Counted from the first letter of the stretch, positions 1-9,826 are shown. The stretch is 64,000 nt of DNA from Clostridia bacterium (GCA_012840485.1 DULG01000054.1:1-64000); one strand, 5' to 3'. Translations and numbers: made by a program. Notes: generated from the sequence alone by a model not told the origin.

Positions 1-164
1 TATAGACCATTTAAGGTATGAGTTATCTAAGAATACTGTTTGAGTTTTTGAAGGCTTGCTTTACAGATAAAATAAAATTGCATAACTATAAAGCATGGCT
101 TTTAATTTTTTAAAGTTAGATATATAATAAAGGTAAATAAATTTGATAACGGAGGGATGAAGTG

Positions 165-815
165 ATGAAATTTTTTCTTGACACTGCAAATGTTGACGAA
201 ATAAGAGAAGCTAATGCATTAGGTGTAATATCAGGTGTTACTACAAACCCATCTCTTATTGCCAAAGAAGGAAGAGATTTTATTGAGGTAGTAAAAGAAA
301 TTACTCAAATTGTAGATGGTCCTATAAGTGCAGAAGTTATAAGCGATGACCACGAAGGCATGATTAGAGAGGCAAGGGAGCTTGCTAAGATACATAAAAA
401 TATAGTAATAAAAATTCCTATGACAGCTGAAGGGTTGAAAGCAGTAAATGTTCTTTCCAAAGAAGGAATTAAAACAAATGTGACGCTAATATTTACAGCA
501 AATCAAGCATTACTCGCAGCTCGTGCAGGTGCAACATATGTAAGTCCTTTTGTAGGAAGGCTTGATGATATAAATACAGATGGGATGCAGATTATTGAGG
601 ATATTGTTACGATATTCAATAATTACGACATAGATACAGAGATAATAACTGCAAGTGTAAGACATCCTATACATGTTTTACAGGCAGCAAAACTAGGGGC
701 ACATATAGCGACAGTACCATATAAAGTACTCATGCAGATGGTAAAACATCCGCTTACAGATGCGGGAATAGAAAGATTCAAAGAGGATTGGAGAATAGCA
801 GGGCTTAAAATATAA
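165..815 (+). CDS. tal: transaldolase / fructose-6-phosphate aldolase family
   Basis: Small single-domain TIM-barrel transaldolase of about 216 residues, the short form found in Firmicutes (it transfers a dihydroxyacetone unit between sugar phosphates in the non-oxidative pentose phosphate pathway). Seen: N-terminal MKFFLDTAN, the TTNPS motif near residue 27, and a lysine in IVIKIP near residue 83 that should form the Schiff base. GGAGGG at 151-156 fits ATG 165; an in-frame GTG at 162 is the alternative. A TATAAT-like -10 lies at 123-128, but no clear -35 is seen. It is a single-gene unit ended by a hairpin. Transaldolase versus F6P aldolase activity cannot be told from sequence alone. Confidence 0.93.
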   Translation: MKFFLDTANVDEIREANALGVISGVTTNPSLIAKEGRDFIEVVKEITQIVDGPISAEVISDDHEGMIREARELAKIHKNIVIKIPMTAEGLKAVNVLSKEGIKTNVTLIFTANQALLAARAGATYVSPFVGRLDDINTDGMQIIEDIVTIFNNYDIDTEIITASVRHPIHVLQAAKLGAHIATVPYKVLMQMVKHPLTDAGIERFKEDWRIAGLKI

Positions 816-822
816 ATTGATA

Positions 823-863
823 AAAAAGCAGGGTAGAATTAGGAAAGCTATCCTGCTTTTTAA
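823..863 (+). terminator. intrinsic terminator after transaldolase
   Basis: Inverted repeat AAAAAGCAGG (823-832) with CCTGCTTTTT (852-861), ending in a T run. Confidence 0.8.
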
Positions 864-911
864 GTTATTTAAGAGTAATTTTTAGAATATAGATAGTAAG
901 AGGTGGTTAAT

Positions 912-2225
912 GTGAGAAAGCCTTTTACTATTTTGTTATATTTGTTAGTGATATTTTTTCTTATATATTGGCCTTACTATATGAATCTTTATGAAAAAGA
1001 ACAAATACAAGAAAAAAACCAGGAAGAAAAGGAGTTTAGGGGGATAATAACTTTTTGGGATTTCCCTCATCCTTCAATAGGAGACACGGGAGGATTTGAA
1101 TTTATAAAAAAGAAAATAGAATTATTTCAGTACAAATACCCGGGTGTGGTAATAGATTTTGAACCTCTTTCATATAAAGACGGATATGAAAAAATGATTA
1201 ACTCTTCTAAAGATGGCTCTTTGCCAGATATTTTACCTGTTGGGGCAGATTTTTATTTTATTTCAAAGGATTATTTAAGCCCTATTAATAAATATGTAGA
1301 TGAAGAGTTTAAGAAACAATACAAGGAAGGCGTTATTGATGCTATAAGTTATAAAGGCAATATTTATGGAATGCCTTTAGGAATGTATACTAATGTTCTT
1401 TTTTTAAATGTTGATATGTTTGCCGAAAAAGAAATTCAATTGCCTGAAAATGGGGAATGGAATTACGAAGAATTTGTTGATAGTATGACAAAACTCACTT
1501 ACACTGAAGGAAAAAAGGATAAAAAACATTTTTATGGATTAGGTCTTTCTCTCGCGCCTGATAGCTATAATTTATGGGGGTTTTTACTTTTAGATGGTGC
1601 GATGGCTTTTGAGAAAGAAAAGTATTCTTTTTTTGGCCCTCAAGCAGTTTCAGGGGTGCAAAAAGTTTTGGATTTATTCAATAAATATAAGGTGGTAAAT
1701 CCTCTTTCACTTGAGGGAGACAGAGAAAAATTATGGCAAGACTTTATTACTACTAAAAACACTGCTGTATTAATAGAAGAAAGCTATAAAATAGCACAGC
1801 TTAAAAATTTACAATCAAAAGGAAAGCTGTTTGAGTTTGATGTAGCTATGTACCCTGAAGGTGAAAGTGGCATACCACTGACATTATCACCTAAAATATA
1901 TGCCTATGGCATAAAGAAGGAAAAAGATGAAAAAAAGCTTAAGATGGAGTATAAATTTATAAAGTTTATTACAGAAGACCAACAAAAGGTGATTGAATTA
2001 GGTTATGTACCAGTTAAAAAAGACAAAGTTACTGAAGATGACAAAATGAAAAGAATTGAATTAGCTACTAATTATACAAATATTATTCCACAATTTGGCG
2101 GATGGAGAAAAATAAACAACACAGTGATGACAAAAATAAAAGAAGGGATAGAAAATAGCAAAAATGCCTTTGATATAACAGAGGAAATAAAAAATAGTGT
2201 AAGTCAGTTGGTGCAGTACAAATAA
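912..2225 (+). CDS. extracellular solute-binding protein (sugar ABC family), orphan
   Basis: Family 1 solute-binding protein resembling UgpB/MalE sugar receptors, about 437 residues. One hydrophobic segment (about residues 6-25) with no lipobox cysteine suggests a membrane anchor or uncleaved signal. Typical elements follow: ITFWDFPHP strand, YNLWGFLLLDG, and a C-terminal helical lobe. The start is taken as GTG 912 because AGAGGTGG at 899-906 sits 5 bases upstream; GTG 903 lies inside that ribosome site. No permease or ATPase genes adjoin, so its partner must be elsewhere or it acts as a sensor. The substrate is unknown. Confidence 0.8.
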   Translation: MRKPFTILLYLLVIFFLIYWPYYMNLYEKEQIQEKNQEEKEFRGIITFWDFPHPSIGDTGGFEFIKKKIELFQYKYPGVVIDFEPLSYKDGYEKMINSSKDGSLPDILPVGADFYFISKDYLSPINKYVDEEFKKQYKEGVIDAISYKGNIYGMPLGMYTNVLFLNVDMFAEKEIQLPENGEWNYEEFVDSMTKLTYTEGKKDKKHFYGLGLSLAPDSYNLWGFLLLDGAMAFEKEKYSFFGPQAVSGVQKVLDLFNKYKVVNPLSLEGDREKLWQDFITTKNTAVLIEESYKIAQLKNLQSKGKLFEFDVAMYPEGESGIPLTLSPKIYAYGIKKEKDEKKLKMEYKFIKFITEDQQKVIELGYVPVKKDKVTEDDKMKRIELATNYTNIIPQFGGWRKINNTVMTKIKEGIENSKNAFDITEEIKNSVSQLVQYK

Positions 2226-2249
2226 CGGGTATTATTATTTTTTACTTTT

Positions 2250-3911
2250 TTACTTTTTTACTGTGTCATAATACCTCAGAGTATCTCTTAATATTTCCTG
2301 GGCTATTGGTGCGGCTACTTCTCCTCCCATATGACCATTTTGTGTTGGATTTTTAACAAGAACTAATACGGCAATTTTTGGGTTTTCAACTGGTGCAAAT
2401 CCAGCAAATGATGCTACGTATTTTCCTGGAGCATAATTTTCCGTTGTACCTGTTTTTCCACCTACTGTATATCCAGGTACTTGTGCCGCTTGGCCGGTAC
2501 CCTCTGTTACTGTTTTTTCAAGTATATACTTCATCGTATCAGAAGTTTTTTTAGAGATAACTTGTCTAACTATTTGAGGTTTATATTCTTTAATTATTTT
2601 ATCGCCGTTTTCGATGTATTTTATGATATGTGGAACCATGAGGTTTCCACCGTTTATCACGGCAGAAAAAGCTGTAATCATTTGGATTGGAGTTACAGCG
2701 ATTCCTTGGCCAAAGGACATAGTAGCAAGGTCTACAGGATATATCTTTGATTTTGGCAAAATCATGCCACTGGCTTCTCCAGGAAGCTCAATTCCTGTTG
2801 GAGTACCGAAACCAAAAGCTTGTATGTATTTATAAAAGGCATCGACACCTAATCGTTCTACTACCTGCATAAAAACTGTGTCACTAGATTTTTCTATAGC
2901 TTCTTCGAAGTTTATCTTACCTAATTTTGTCCAGCTATTAATTCTACGTCCTGATACAATATAATAACCAGGGTCATCAAATTGCTCATTAGGTGTTACT
3001 ACCGCTGATTCTAAAGCAGCAGAAGCAGTAATTACTTTAAAGACGGAACCAGGCTCATAAATGCTAGAGACTGCCGGGTTTGACCAATAGTCTTGTGAGG
3101 ATATTTTTTGAGGGTTATTAGGATCAAAATCAGGTATATTTGCCATTGCTAGGATTTCACCTGTTTTGGGATTCATGACTATTGCTGTTATACCATTTTC
3201 TGGTTTATATTTCTCATAAGCATTTTTTATAGCTTTTTCTGTATAACTTTGTATTACAGAATCAATTGTAAGGACAATATTATCACCATTTGTAGGTTTG
3301 TAAAGCTTGCTTGGGACTCCTATTTTTCTACCTTCTGCATCAACAAGAGAGATTTCACGACCAGGGATACCACTTAAGTATTTATCTAAAGAATATTCAA
3401 GACCATACAAACCATTTCCATCAATTCCCACAAAACCTAATACTTGTGATAGCATTTTACCGTTGGGATAGTTTCTCATAAAAGTATCTTCTACATATAT
3501 CCCTGGTATGTTAAGACTTTTTATTTTGTTTATATCTTCTAGAGAAATGGACCTACCAAGTACAGCCCATTCCGAGTCTTTATTTGAAAGAATTTTATAA
3601 AGTGAGTCCTTGTCCATATTTAAATATTTATAGAGTTCTTCTGAAACTTTTTGTGGATTTTTTATAAATTTAGGAGCCGCAAATACATCTCCTGCTGGAA
3701 CATTACAGGCAAGAATATTCCCGTTTACATCATAAATATTGCCCCGTTGAGGCTTTAATATGATATCAGCAGTACTTTGCCTTTCGACTGCCATGGCAAG
3801 TTTTTCAGAGTTTATACCTTGTATCCATATAAGCCTTACAATTAAAGCGAAGATCATGATAAAGAAAAAGATAAAGACAATGAAAGCCCTTCTTTTCAAA
3901 GATTTTGTCAC
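2250..3911 (-). CDS. penicillin-binding protein, SpoVD/FtsI-type D,D-transpeptidase
   Basis: Class B penicillin-binding protein that cross-links peptidoglycan at the outer face of the membrane. From GTG 3911 it has about 553 residues: a basic N-tail, one membrane helix (about residues 8-28), a dimerisation domain, and a transpeptidase domain with SVFK (catalytic Ser near 289), SSD and KTGT motifs. No PASTA repeats follow, unlike many SpoVD proteins, so SpoVD, FtsI or PBP2-like roles are all possible. The start was chosen from an AGGAG ribosome site (3921-3929 region); a longer reading to 4007 has no such site and would add a non-hydrophobic tail. Its 3' end nearly meets the preceding convergent gene across an AT-rich 24-base gap (2226-2249). 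Confidence 0.88.
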   Translation of the reverse strand: MTKSLKRRAFIVFIFFFIMIFALIVRLIWIQGINSEKLAMAVERQSTADIILKPQRGNIYDVNGNILACNVPAGDVFAAPKFIKNPQKVSEELYKYLNMDKDSLYKILSNKDSEWAVLGRSISLEDINKIKSLNIPGIYVEDTFMRNYPNGKMLSQVLGFVGIDGNGLYGLEYSLDKYLSGIPGREISLVDAEGRKIGVPSKLYKPTNGDNIVLTIDSVIQSYTEKAIKNAYEKYKPENGITAIVMNPKTGEILAMANIPDFDPNNPQKISSQDYWSNPAVSSIYEPGSVFKVITASAALESAVVTPNEQFDDPGYYIVSGRRINSWTKLGKINFEEAIEKSSDTVFMQVVERLGVDAFYKYIQAFGFGTPTGIELPGEASGMILPKSKIYPVDLATMSFGQGIAVTPIQMITAFSAVINGGNLMVPHIIKYIENGDKIIKEYKPQIVRQVISKKTSDTMKYILEKTVTEGTGQAAQVPGYTVGGKTGTTENYAPGKYVASFAGFAPVENPKIAVLVLVKNPTQNGHMGGEVAAPIAQEILRDTLRYYDTVKK

Positions 3912-3998
3912 TTTTTTCTGACTCCTTTTTATTAAAGAATTAGGGTAATAACTGATATAATTATACCATAGATTTTTTGAGATTGAGAATAAGCTAAT

Positions 3999-4027
3999 TT
4001 GACTCACTGGAAAACTTATGGTACAAT
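3999..4027 (+). promoter_or_regulatory. sigma-A promoter of the opp riboswitch transcript
   Basis: TTGACT (3999-4004), 17-base spacer, TACAAT (4022-4027). Transcription would begin near 4034, just ahead of the riboswitch. Confidence 0.75.
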
Positions 4028-4042
4028 TTAATCAACAACTTA

Positions 4043-4168
4043 ATCGTTATCGCTGAACCCGAAAAGGGGCGGGGGACCCACCTTTTGGGGCGAATCTCTT
4101 CCTACGGGAAGAGTAGGGTTACTCCTTCGACCCGAGCCCGTCAGCTAACCTCGCAAGCGTGGGAAGGA
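4043..4168 (+). promoter_or_regulatory. c-di-AMP riboswitch (ydaO/yuaA leader)
   Basis: The leader carries the recognisable ydaO/yuaA core: CGCTGAACCCGAAAAGGGGC followed by GGGGGACCCA, then GGGGCGAATC, and the 3' block TCGACCCGAGCCCGTCAGCT with AACCTCG. This class binds cyclic di-AMP and normally turns genes off. A terminator lies immediately 3', and the next gene is an oligopeptide-binding lipoprotein, so c-di-AMP should reduce peptide uptake. With its promoter and terminator it accounts for the 346-base gap 3912-4257. Confidence 0.9.
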
Positions 4169-4169
4169 G

Positions 4170-4207
4170 AAATATCCAGGACCGCTGGATATTTCGGCGG
4201 CCTTTTT
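4170..4207 (+). terminator. terminator / expression platform of c-di-AMP riboswitch
   Basis: Two mutually exclusive hairpins are visible. AAATATCCAG (4170-4179) pairs with CTGGATATTT (4185-4194). AGGACCGC (4178-4185) pairs, with one bulge, with GCGGCCT (4197-4203) and is followed at once by a T run (4203-4207). The second has the terminator shape. Confidence 0.75.
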
Positions 4208-4257
4208 ATACCCCCGTCCTTACCATAAATTTACATTTGAAGGGGGTATATTTTATT

Positions 4258-5814
4258 ATGAAAAAAATTACTATTGTTTTAGCTGTTTTGATTTCTTTGC
4301 TGCTTATTTTAGGGGGATGTACATCTTCTAAGAAGGTAACCACAGAAAAAGATGGAGGAACAATTGTAATAGCTTTAAATAAGGGCAGTATTATCACATT
4401 AGACCCTGCTGATTATAGAGATAGAGAGACTGAGACAGTTTTGAGAAACATATTTGACGGGCTTGTGACTAGAACATATGATGGAAAAGTAGTTCCTGAA
4501 ATAGCAGAGTCTTGGGAGATTATATCGCCTACAGAATGGGAATTTAAGATAAGAAAAGGAGTAACTTTTCAAAATGGAGACCCTCTTACAGCCGATGATG
4601 TCGTATTTACATTTAATAGAATAATAAAAGAAGGGGGACTTGAAGGGAAGACTTCTCCAAGAAAAGGCTTAATGGGACCCGTGGAGGATGTTCAAAAAAT
4701 TGATGATTACACTGTTAGATTTATCTTAAAAGAGCCTTTCCCAGTTTTACTTCAGGCTTTAGTCCATCAGCAGATAATACCTAAGAAATATTACGAAGAG
4801 GTAGGATATCAAGAATTTTTAAAGCATCCCATAGGAGCAGGACCTTTTAAATATGTATCTGGGAAATTGGATGAGCAGATAGTTTTAGAAAGGTATGATG
4901 GATATTACGGTGGTTCTCCAGACATTCCCCCTGTTGGTACTCCCAGTCTAAAAAGAGTTATATTCAGGATGATACCTGAACCTTCTACTGCAATAGCTGC
5001 TTTGGAAAAAGGAGAAGTAAATATAGTTCAGTACATTCCACCTGATATGATAGAAAGGCTTAAGAAAAATCCAAACATACAGGTAAAGGAGAACGATGGA
5101 ACAAGAGTCTACATCCTCGAGATAAACAATAAAATGCCACCTTTTGACAATAAAAAGGTAAGGCAGGCTTTGAATTACGCTATAGATATGGATTCTATCG
5201 TAAAAGAAATTTACAAAGGCTATGGGGTGAGACTTGCAGGGCCAATGCTTCCTTATGCCTTTGCTGCGAACACAGATTTAAAGCCCTATGAGTACAATCC
5301 TGACAAGGCAAAAGAGCTTTTAAAAGAGGCTGGAGTTCGCGATTTAAAAGTGGTCATAGATACGCAGCCTTTTAGAGAAGAGGAAGCTTTGGCTATAGCT
5401 AACATGCTTGAAAAAGTAGGAATAAAAGCTTCTGTAAGAACCTGGGAATGGGGAGTTTTGCAGTCAGAAATACAGAAAGGCACCAGGCAGTTGTACCTTA
5501 CTGACTGGGGAAATGCATACCTTGATCCTTTTGACTTCTTAAATCCAAAGCTTAAAACAGGAGAAAGAGGTAACTATTCCTTCTACAGCAATCCAGAGGT
5601 TGATAGGCTATTAGACGAAGCTGCAAAAGAGACAGACAATGCTAAAAGAAAAGAGCTTTATTACAAGGCTCAGGAGATAATATATGACGATGCTCCTTGG
5701 GTATTTGGATATTCTCTAAAGACTGTAGAGGCAGCTACTAAAAACGTTAAAAACTGGAAACCAAGTATGGATAGCAGAGAAAATATGCATAGAGTAAAAC
5801 TTTCAAATGAGTAA
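4258..5814 (+). CDS. oppA: oligopeptide/dipeptide ABC transporter, substrate-binding lipoprotein
   Basis: SBP family 5 receptor of about 518 residues. The N-terminus is a lipoprotein signal, MKKITIVLAVLISLLLILGG followed by the lipidated Cys at residue 21. It then shows typical features: TLDPADYRDRET, a WEFKIRKGVTFQNGDPLTADDV block, and GPFKYV. It should capture peptides outside the cell for the two permeases and two ATPases downstream. ATG 4258 has AAGGGGG at 4240-4246; longer readings start inside the riboswitch and are not credible. It is the first gene of a five-gene operon. Nickel or other ligands are possible within this family. Confidence 0.92.
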   Translation: MKKITIVLAVLISLLLILGGCTSSKKVTTEKDGGTIVIALNKGSIITLDPADYRDRETETVLRNIFDGLVTRTYDGKVVPEIAESWEIISPTEWEFKIRKGVTFQNGDPLTADDVVFTFNRIIKEGGLEGKTSPRKGLMGPVEDVQKIDDYTVRFILKEPFPVLLQALVHQQIIPKKYYEEVGYQEFLKHPIGAGPFKYVSGKLDEQIVLERYDGYYGGSPDIPPVGTPSLKRVIFRMIPEPSTAIAALEKGEVNIVQYIPPDMIERLKKNPNIQVKENDGTRVYILEINNKMPPFDNKKVRQALNYAIDMDSIVKEIYKGYGVRLAGPMLPYAFAANTDLKPYEYNPDKAKELLKEAGVRDLKVVIDTQPFREEEALAIANMLEKVGIKASVRTWEWGVLQSEIQKGTRQLYLTDWGNAYLDPFDFLNPKLKTGERGNYSFYSNPEVDRLLDEAAKETDNAKRKELYYKAQEIIYDDAPWVFGYSLKTVEAATKNVKNWKPSMDSRENMHRVKLSNE

Positions 5815-5862
5815 AAGGGGGATGATGCCTCTTTTACTCTAAAGTGGATGGGGGTATTGTCT

Positions 5863-6873
5863 ATGAGGGAAGCTAAGGTTTTAAAAAGAGTATTATACAC
5901 AATTCCTATAATGCTAGCTATAGCTATAACAGTATTTATATTTATGAGATTTACTCCAGGAGACCCTGTTGATATAATGATGGGAAAAGAGAGCATGGTA
6001 TCACAGCAGGACATAGAGCTTTTGAAAAGGGAGTTTAACCTTGACAAACCAATATACACACAGCTTTACATTTTTCTCACAAATCTTTTAAAAGGAGATT
6101 TGGGAAAGTCCATAACAAAAGGTGTTCCTGTCATTCAGCTTATCCGTGAAACCCTGCCTGCTACAATTGAACTTGCTCTGGCAGCTTTGATGCTTGGGCT
6201 TTTGATAGGCATTCCCATAGGGATTATATCTGCTGTCAAGCAGAATTCCTGGCTTGACAGGAGCATGATGGCAATATCCTTTACAGGTATATCAATGCCT
6301 TCTTTCTGGCTGGGATTAATCCTGATACTGATTTTTTCAGCTAAATTAAACTTGCTTCCCAGCCAGGGCAGAATAAATTTTCTGATTTCTATCCCTAAAG
6401 TAACTGGCTTTTACACGATTGATTCGCTGCTTAATGGAGACTGGGAAGCTTTTGTGAGCAGCTTAAGGCATCTTTTTCTACCTGCTCTTACTTTATCAGC
6501 TCCTTTAGCAGCCGTTTTGGCGAGAGTTATGAGGTCCAGTATGCTGGAGGTCTTAAGAAATGACTATGTGGTCTTCGCAAGGGCTAAGGGAGTGCCTGAG
6601 AAATTAGTAATACTTAAGCATGCTGTAAGAAACGCATTGATTCCAACGGTTACGGTCTTAGGCATGGAAGTAGGGGCACTTCTTGGGGGCAATATGATAG
6701 TGGAAAATGTCTTTGGATGGCCGGGAATAGGTAGGTTGGTGGTAAATGCAATTTTTGACAGAGATTATCCTCTGGTCCAGGGAGTAGTTATGTTTTACGC
6801 CTTCACTTTTGTCATGGCAAATCTTTTAGTAGACGTACTCTATACCTATCTGGACCCCAAGATTGAACTATAG
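5863..6873 (+). CDS. oppB: oligopeptide ABC transporter permease (OppB/DppB)
   Basis: Inner-membrane permease of about 336 residues with six predicted helices. It contains the family hallmarks FTPGDPVDIMMG near the N-terminus and the EAA loop (MLEVLRNDYVVFARAKGVPE), which docks on the ATPases. ATG 5863 is preferred, with a GGGGG run 8 bases upstream; ATG 5848 overlaps that ribosome site. It pairs with the DppC-type permease 11 bases downstream. Confidence 0.93.
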   Translation: MREAKVLKRVLYTIPIMLAIAITVFIFMRFTPGDPVDIMMGKESMVSQQDIELLKREFNLDKPIYTQLYIFLTNLLKGDLGKSITKGVPVIQLIRETLPATIELALAALMLGLLIGIPIGIISAVKQNSWLDRSMMAISFTGISMPSFWLGLILILIFSAKLNLLPSQGRINFLISIPKVTGFYTIDSLLNGDWEAFVSSLRHLFLPALTLSAPLAAVLARVMRSSMLEVLRNDYVVFARAKGVPEKLVILKHAVRNALIPTVTVLGMEVGALLGGNMIVENVFGWPGIGRLVVNAIFDRDYPLVQGVVMFYAFTFVMANLLVDVLYTYLDPKIEL

Positions 6874-6884
6874 GGGGTGTGCAT

Positions 6885-7817
6885 ATGACTATAAAAAATG
6901 GGATAGTACCGGCAAAATACTACGAAGTTTCCTATAAAAAATCAAATGCAATGACTAACCTTTTAAACCTTTTGGGAAAGATAAAAAAGCGTTCGACTGC
7001 TTTACTTGGAATGCTCATAATCATAGTCTACATTTTAATGGCTATCTTTGCGCCTTTTATTTCACCATACAGTGTAAAGTATTCTGACCTTGCGGCGAGA
7101 TTAAAGCCGCCTGTGTGGAGTGGAGGAACGTGGGCACATCCTTTGGGAACAGATCAGGTGGGAAGGGATTTGCTGACACAGATAATCTACGGTTCTAGAA
7201 TATCAATACTGGTTGGATTTTTAACTGTTTTGATTTCCGCTTTTATTGGAACTTTTCTAGGAGCGATTGCAGGATACTACAGAGGAACGGTAGATACTGT
7301 GATTTCGCGGTTTGCTGATTTTTTACTTTCCTTTCCTTTCTTAATATTTGCCGTTGGAGTAATGGCAGTTCTGGGACCCGGATTTTGGAACTTGATTTTA
7401 GCTCTTACATTTAAAAGCTGGGTGGAGTTTTTCAGGCTGGTGAGAGGAGAAGTCTTGGAGGAGAAAAATAAAGAATATGTAGAAGCAGCTCAAGCTTTGG
7501 GAAGGAGCAATGGAGCAATAATTGTATCAGAAATTTTACCTAATATATTCCAATCAATATTCGTACTTGCTACATTGAGGATGGGCTACATGATAATAAT
7601 GGAAGCATCTTTGAGCTATTTGGGATTAGGAGTGCCTCCAGATATTCCTACTTGGGGTTCTCTAATAAACTCTGGAAGAAATCACATATTTGATGCTTAC
7701 TGGATTTCAACACTTCCCGGCATAGCTTTAGTAATACTTGTATTGAGCATCAACCTTTTTGGAGAAGGATTGAGAGATATACTGGATCCAAGGCTTAAGG
7801 TGGAAGGAAGTGAATAG
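6885..7817 (+). CDS. oppC: oligopeptide ABC transporter permease (OppC/DppC)
   Basis: Second permease, about 310 residues, six helices. It carries the DppC signature HPLGTDQVGRDLLTQIIYGS in the periplasmic-side loop and an EAA loop (EEKNKEYVEAAQALGRSN). ATG 6885 follows GGGGG (6873-6877) at a normal distance; GTG 6879 is too close. The stop codon abuts the ATG of the next gene, so translation is probably coupled. Confidence 0.93.
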   Translation: MTIKNGIVPAKYYEVSYKKSNAMTNLLNLLGKIKKRSTALLGMLIIIVYILMAIFAPFISPYSVKYSDLAARLKPPVWSGGTWAHPLGTDQVGRDLLTQIIYGSRISILVGFLTVLISAFIGTFLGAIAGYYRGTVDTVISRFADFLLSFPFLIFAVGVMAVLGPGFWNLILALTFKSWVEFFRLVRGEVLEEKNKEYVEAAQALGRSNGAIIVSEILPNIFQSIFVLATLRMGYMIIMEASLSYLGLGVPPDIPTWGSLINSGRNHIFDAYWISTLPGIALVILVLSINLFGEGLRDILDPRLKVEGSE

Positions 7818-8819
7818 ATGCTTGAGATTAGGAACCTGAAAGTGATTTTTGAAACAGACAGAGGAGCAGTGAGGGCAGTAAACGGCCTTGACCTTTCACT
7901 GGAAAAAGGAAAGATTTTAGGCTTGGTGGGGGAATCGGGGTCTGGGAAAAGCATGACTTTGCTTTCTATTTTAAGGCTTGTCCCTTACCCGGGGAAGATA
8001 GTAGAAGGGGAAATTCTCTTTGAGGGAGAGGACCTTCTCAAGAAATCTCCTTCTGAGATGAGGGAGATAAGGGGAAAGGACATAGCTATGATATTTCAAG
8101 ACCCTATGACCACATTAAATCCAGTTTTTCCCGTTGGAGAGCAGATTAGAGAATCCTTGAGAGTTCACAATATAATAAAACCTGAAAGAGAGGGTATATT
8201 AGGTTTCCTCAGGGAAAAGGACAGAAGAAAAAAAGAGTATGAAAAGGTTGTAGAACTTATGGAAAAAGTCGGGATATCCTATCCTGAAAAGAGGTATTTT
8301 TCGTATCCTCACCAGTTTAGTGGAGGGATGCAACAGAGGGCGATAATTGCCATTGCTCTCTCCTGCAATCCCAAGCTCCTCCTTGCAGATGAACCGACGA
8401 CTGCCCTTGATGTGACAATTCAGGCACAAATTCTGGATTTATTGAGGAAAATAAACGAAGTAAACGGCACCTCCATAATTTTTGTAACTCATGATTTGGC
8501 AGTGGCGGCAGAGTTTTGCGATGAAATAGCCGTCATGTACGCTGGACAAATAGTTGAAAAAGGACCTGTGGATAAGGTCATTGGAGAACCAAAGCATCCT
8601 TATACAAAAGGGCTTTTGAAGTCCATACCTAAAATAACCCGAAAAAAAGAAAAACTTTACGCCATACCGGGGAATGTGCCAGATTTGGCTTCTCTTTCAC
8701 CTAAAGGCTGTCCTTTTTATGAGCGTTGTGAAGAAGCAGTGGAAGAATGCAAAGAAGTTGAACTTTCTCTAATTGAGGTTTCAGATGGAGAATTTGTAAG
8801 GTGCATAAAGTACCTCTAA
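7818..8819 (+). CDS. oppD: oligopeptide ABC transporter ATP-binding protein (OppD/DppD)
   Basis: ABC ATPase, 333 residues. Walker A GESGSGKS is near residue 36, the signature SGGMQQR near 170, Walker B LLADEPT follows, then the H-loop THD. The C-terminal oligopeptide-type extension contains CPFYERC, the cysteine motif seen in DppD/OppD proteins, some of which carry an Fe-S cluster. It starts directly at the stop of oppC and overlaps the longer reading of oppF. Confidence 0.94.
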   Translation: MLEIRNLKVIFETDRGAVRAVNGLDLSLEKGKILGLVGESGSGKSMTLLSILRLVPYPGKIVEGEILFEGEDLLKKSPSEMREIRGKDIAMIFQDPMTTLNPVFPVGEQIRESLRVHNIIKPEREGILGFLREKDRRKKEYEKVVELMEKVGISYPEKRYFSYPHQFSGGMQQRAIIAIALSCNPKLLLADEPTTALDVTIQAQILDLLRKINEVNGTSIIFVTHDLAVAAEFCDEIAVMYAGQIVEKGPVDKVIGEPKHPYTKGLLKSIPKITRKKEKLYAIPGNVPDLASLSPKGCPFYERCEEAVEECKEVELSLIEVSDGEFVRCIKYL

Positions 8820-8836
8820 AAGATGGGGTGTTAGAT

Positions 8837-9826
8837 ATGGAAAATGGCACTTTTATTCAAATAAAAAATCTCAAAAAATATTTCATAGAAGAGCCAGATT
8901 TGTTGACGAGGGTTGTACCTAAGAAAAAGAAAAGGGTTGTGAAGGCTGTTGATGATATAAACCTTGAGATAAACAAGGGGGAGACCATGGGGCTGGTTGG
9001 AGAAAGTGGCTGTGGGAAAACCACACTAGGTCTCACTATTGTCAGGTTGTATGAGCCTACAGATGGGAAGATAATATTTGAAGGTGAAGACATAGCAGAG
9101 GCAAGAGGAGAAAAGTTAAAAGAATACAGGAAAAGAGCTCAGATAATTTTTCAAAACCCTTATTCTTCTTTAAACCCTAGAAAGACAGTAAGGGATATTC
9201 TTACAGTTCCTTTGATTGCTGTTGGAGTAAAAAATCCTCACGTGAGAGAAGAGAGAATTGAATATTTATTGGAAAGGGTAGGTTTAAATCACAGACATAT
9301 GGATTCTTATCCTCATCAATTTAGTGGTGGACAAAGGCAGAGGATAGGCATAGCACGTGCTTTGGCAATGAATCCTCAATTTATAGTTGCTGATGAGCCA
9401 GTATCAGCCCTTGATGTCTCTATTCAGGCGCAAATTATTAACCTTTTGGAGGAACTAAAAGAAGAATTAAATCTCACTTATCTGTTTATATCTCATGATT
9501 TAAGTGTAGTCTATCATGTGAGTGATAGAGTAGCAGTGATGTATCTTGGGAAAATTATGGAACTGGGTAAGACGGAAGATATTTTCTTTAATCCAGTTCA
9601 TCCTTATACTAAAGCTCTTTTATCGGCAATTCCTTCAGTTGATAAAAGGAAAAGGAGAAAAAGGATAATACTTGAAGGTACGGTTCCATCACCAGTTAAT
9701 CCTCCTAAAGGATGTAGATTCCATACTCGGTGTTTTATGAAAAAGGGAAAAATATGTGAAGAGGTAGAACCACAATTAAAAGAAATTGAAAATGGGCATT
9801 TTGTAGCATGTCATTTATACTCATAA
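8837..9826 (+). CDS. oppF: oligopeptide ABC transporter ATP-binding protein (OppF/DppF)
   Basis: Second ATPase of the heterodimer, about 329 residues. It has Walker A GESGCGKT, signature SGGQRQR, Walker B FIVADEPVSALD and a C-terminal CRFHTRC motif. ATG 8837 lies 7 bases after a GGGG run; earlier in-frame starts overlap oppD and lack a ribosome site. It is the last gene of the operon. No clear terminator was seen between 9827 and the next promoter at 9898. Confidence 0.93.
   Translation: MENGTFIQIKNLKKYFIEEPDLLTRVVPKKKKRVVKAVDDINLEINKGETMGLVGESGCGKTTLGLTIVRLYEPTDGKIIFEGEDIAEARGEKLKEYRKRAQIIFQNPYSSLNPRKTVRDILTVPLIAVGVKNPHVREERIEYLLERVGLNHRHMDSYPHQFSGGQRQRIGIARALAMNPQFIVADEPVSALDVSIQAQIINLLEELKEELNLTYLFISHDLSVVYHVSDRVAVMYLGKIMELGKTEDIFFNPVHPYTKALLSAIPSVDKRKRRKRIILEGTVPSPVNPPKGCRFHTRCFMKKGKICEEVEPQLKEIENGHFVACHLYS

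Noticed and set aside
2226-2249. Terminator between the convergent genes at 2.2 kb
   Set aside because: Only an 8-pair stem with a loop over 30 bases could be found; support is too weak.
4159-4257. N-terminal extension of the peptide-binding protein
   Set aside because: It would be translated from the riboswitch and terminator; the lipoprotein signal starts at ATG 4258.
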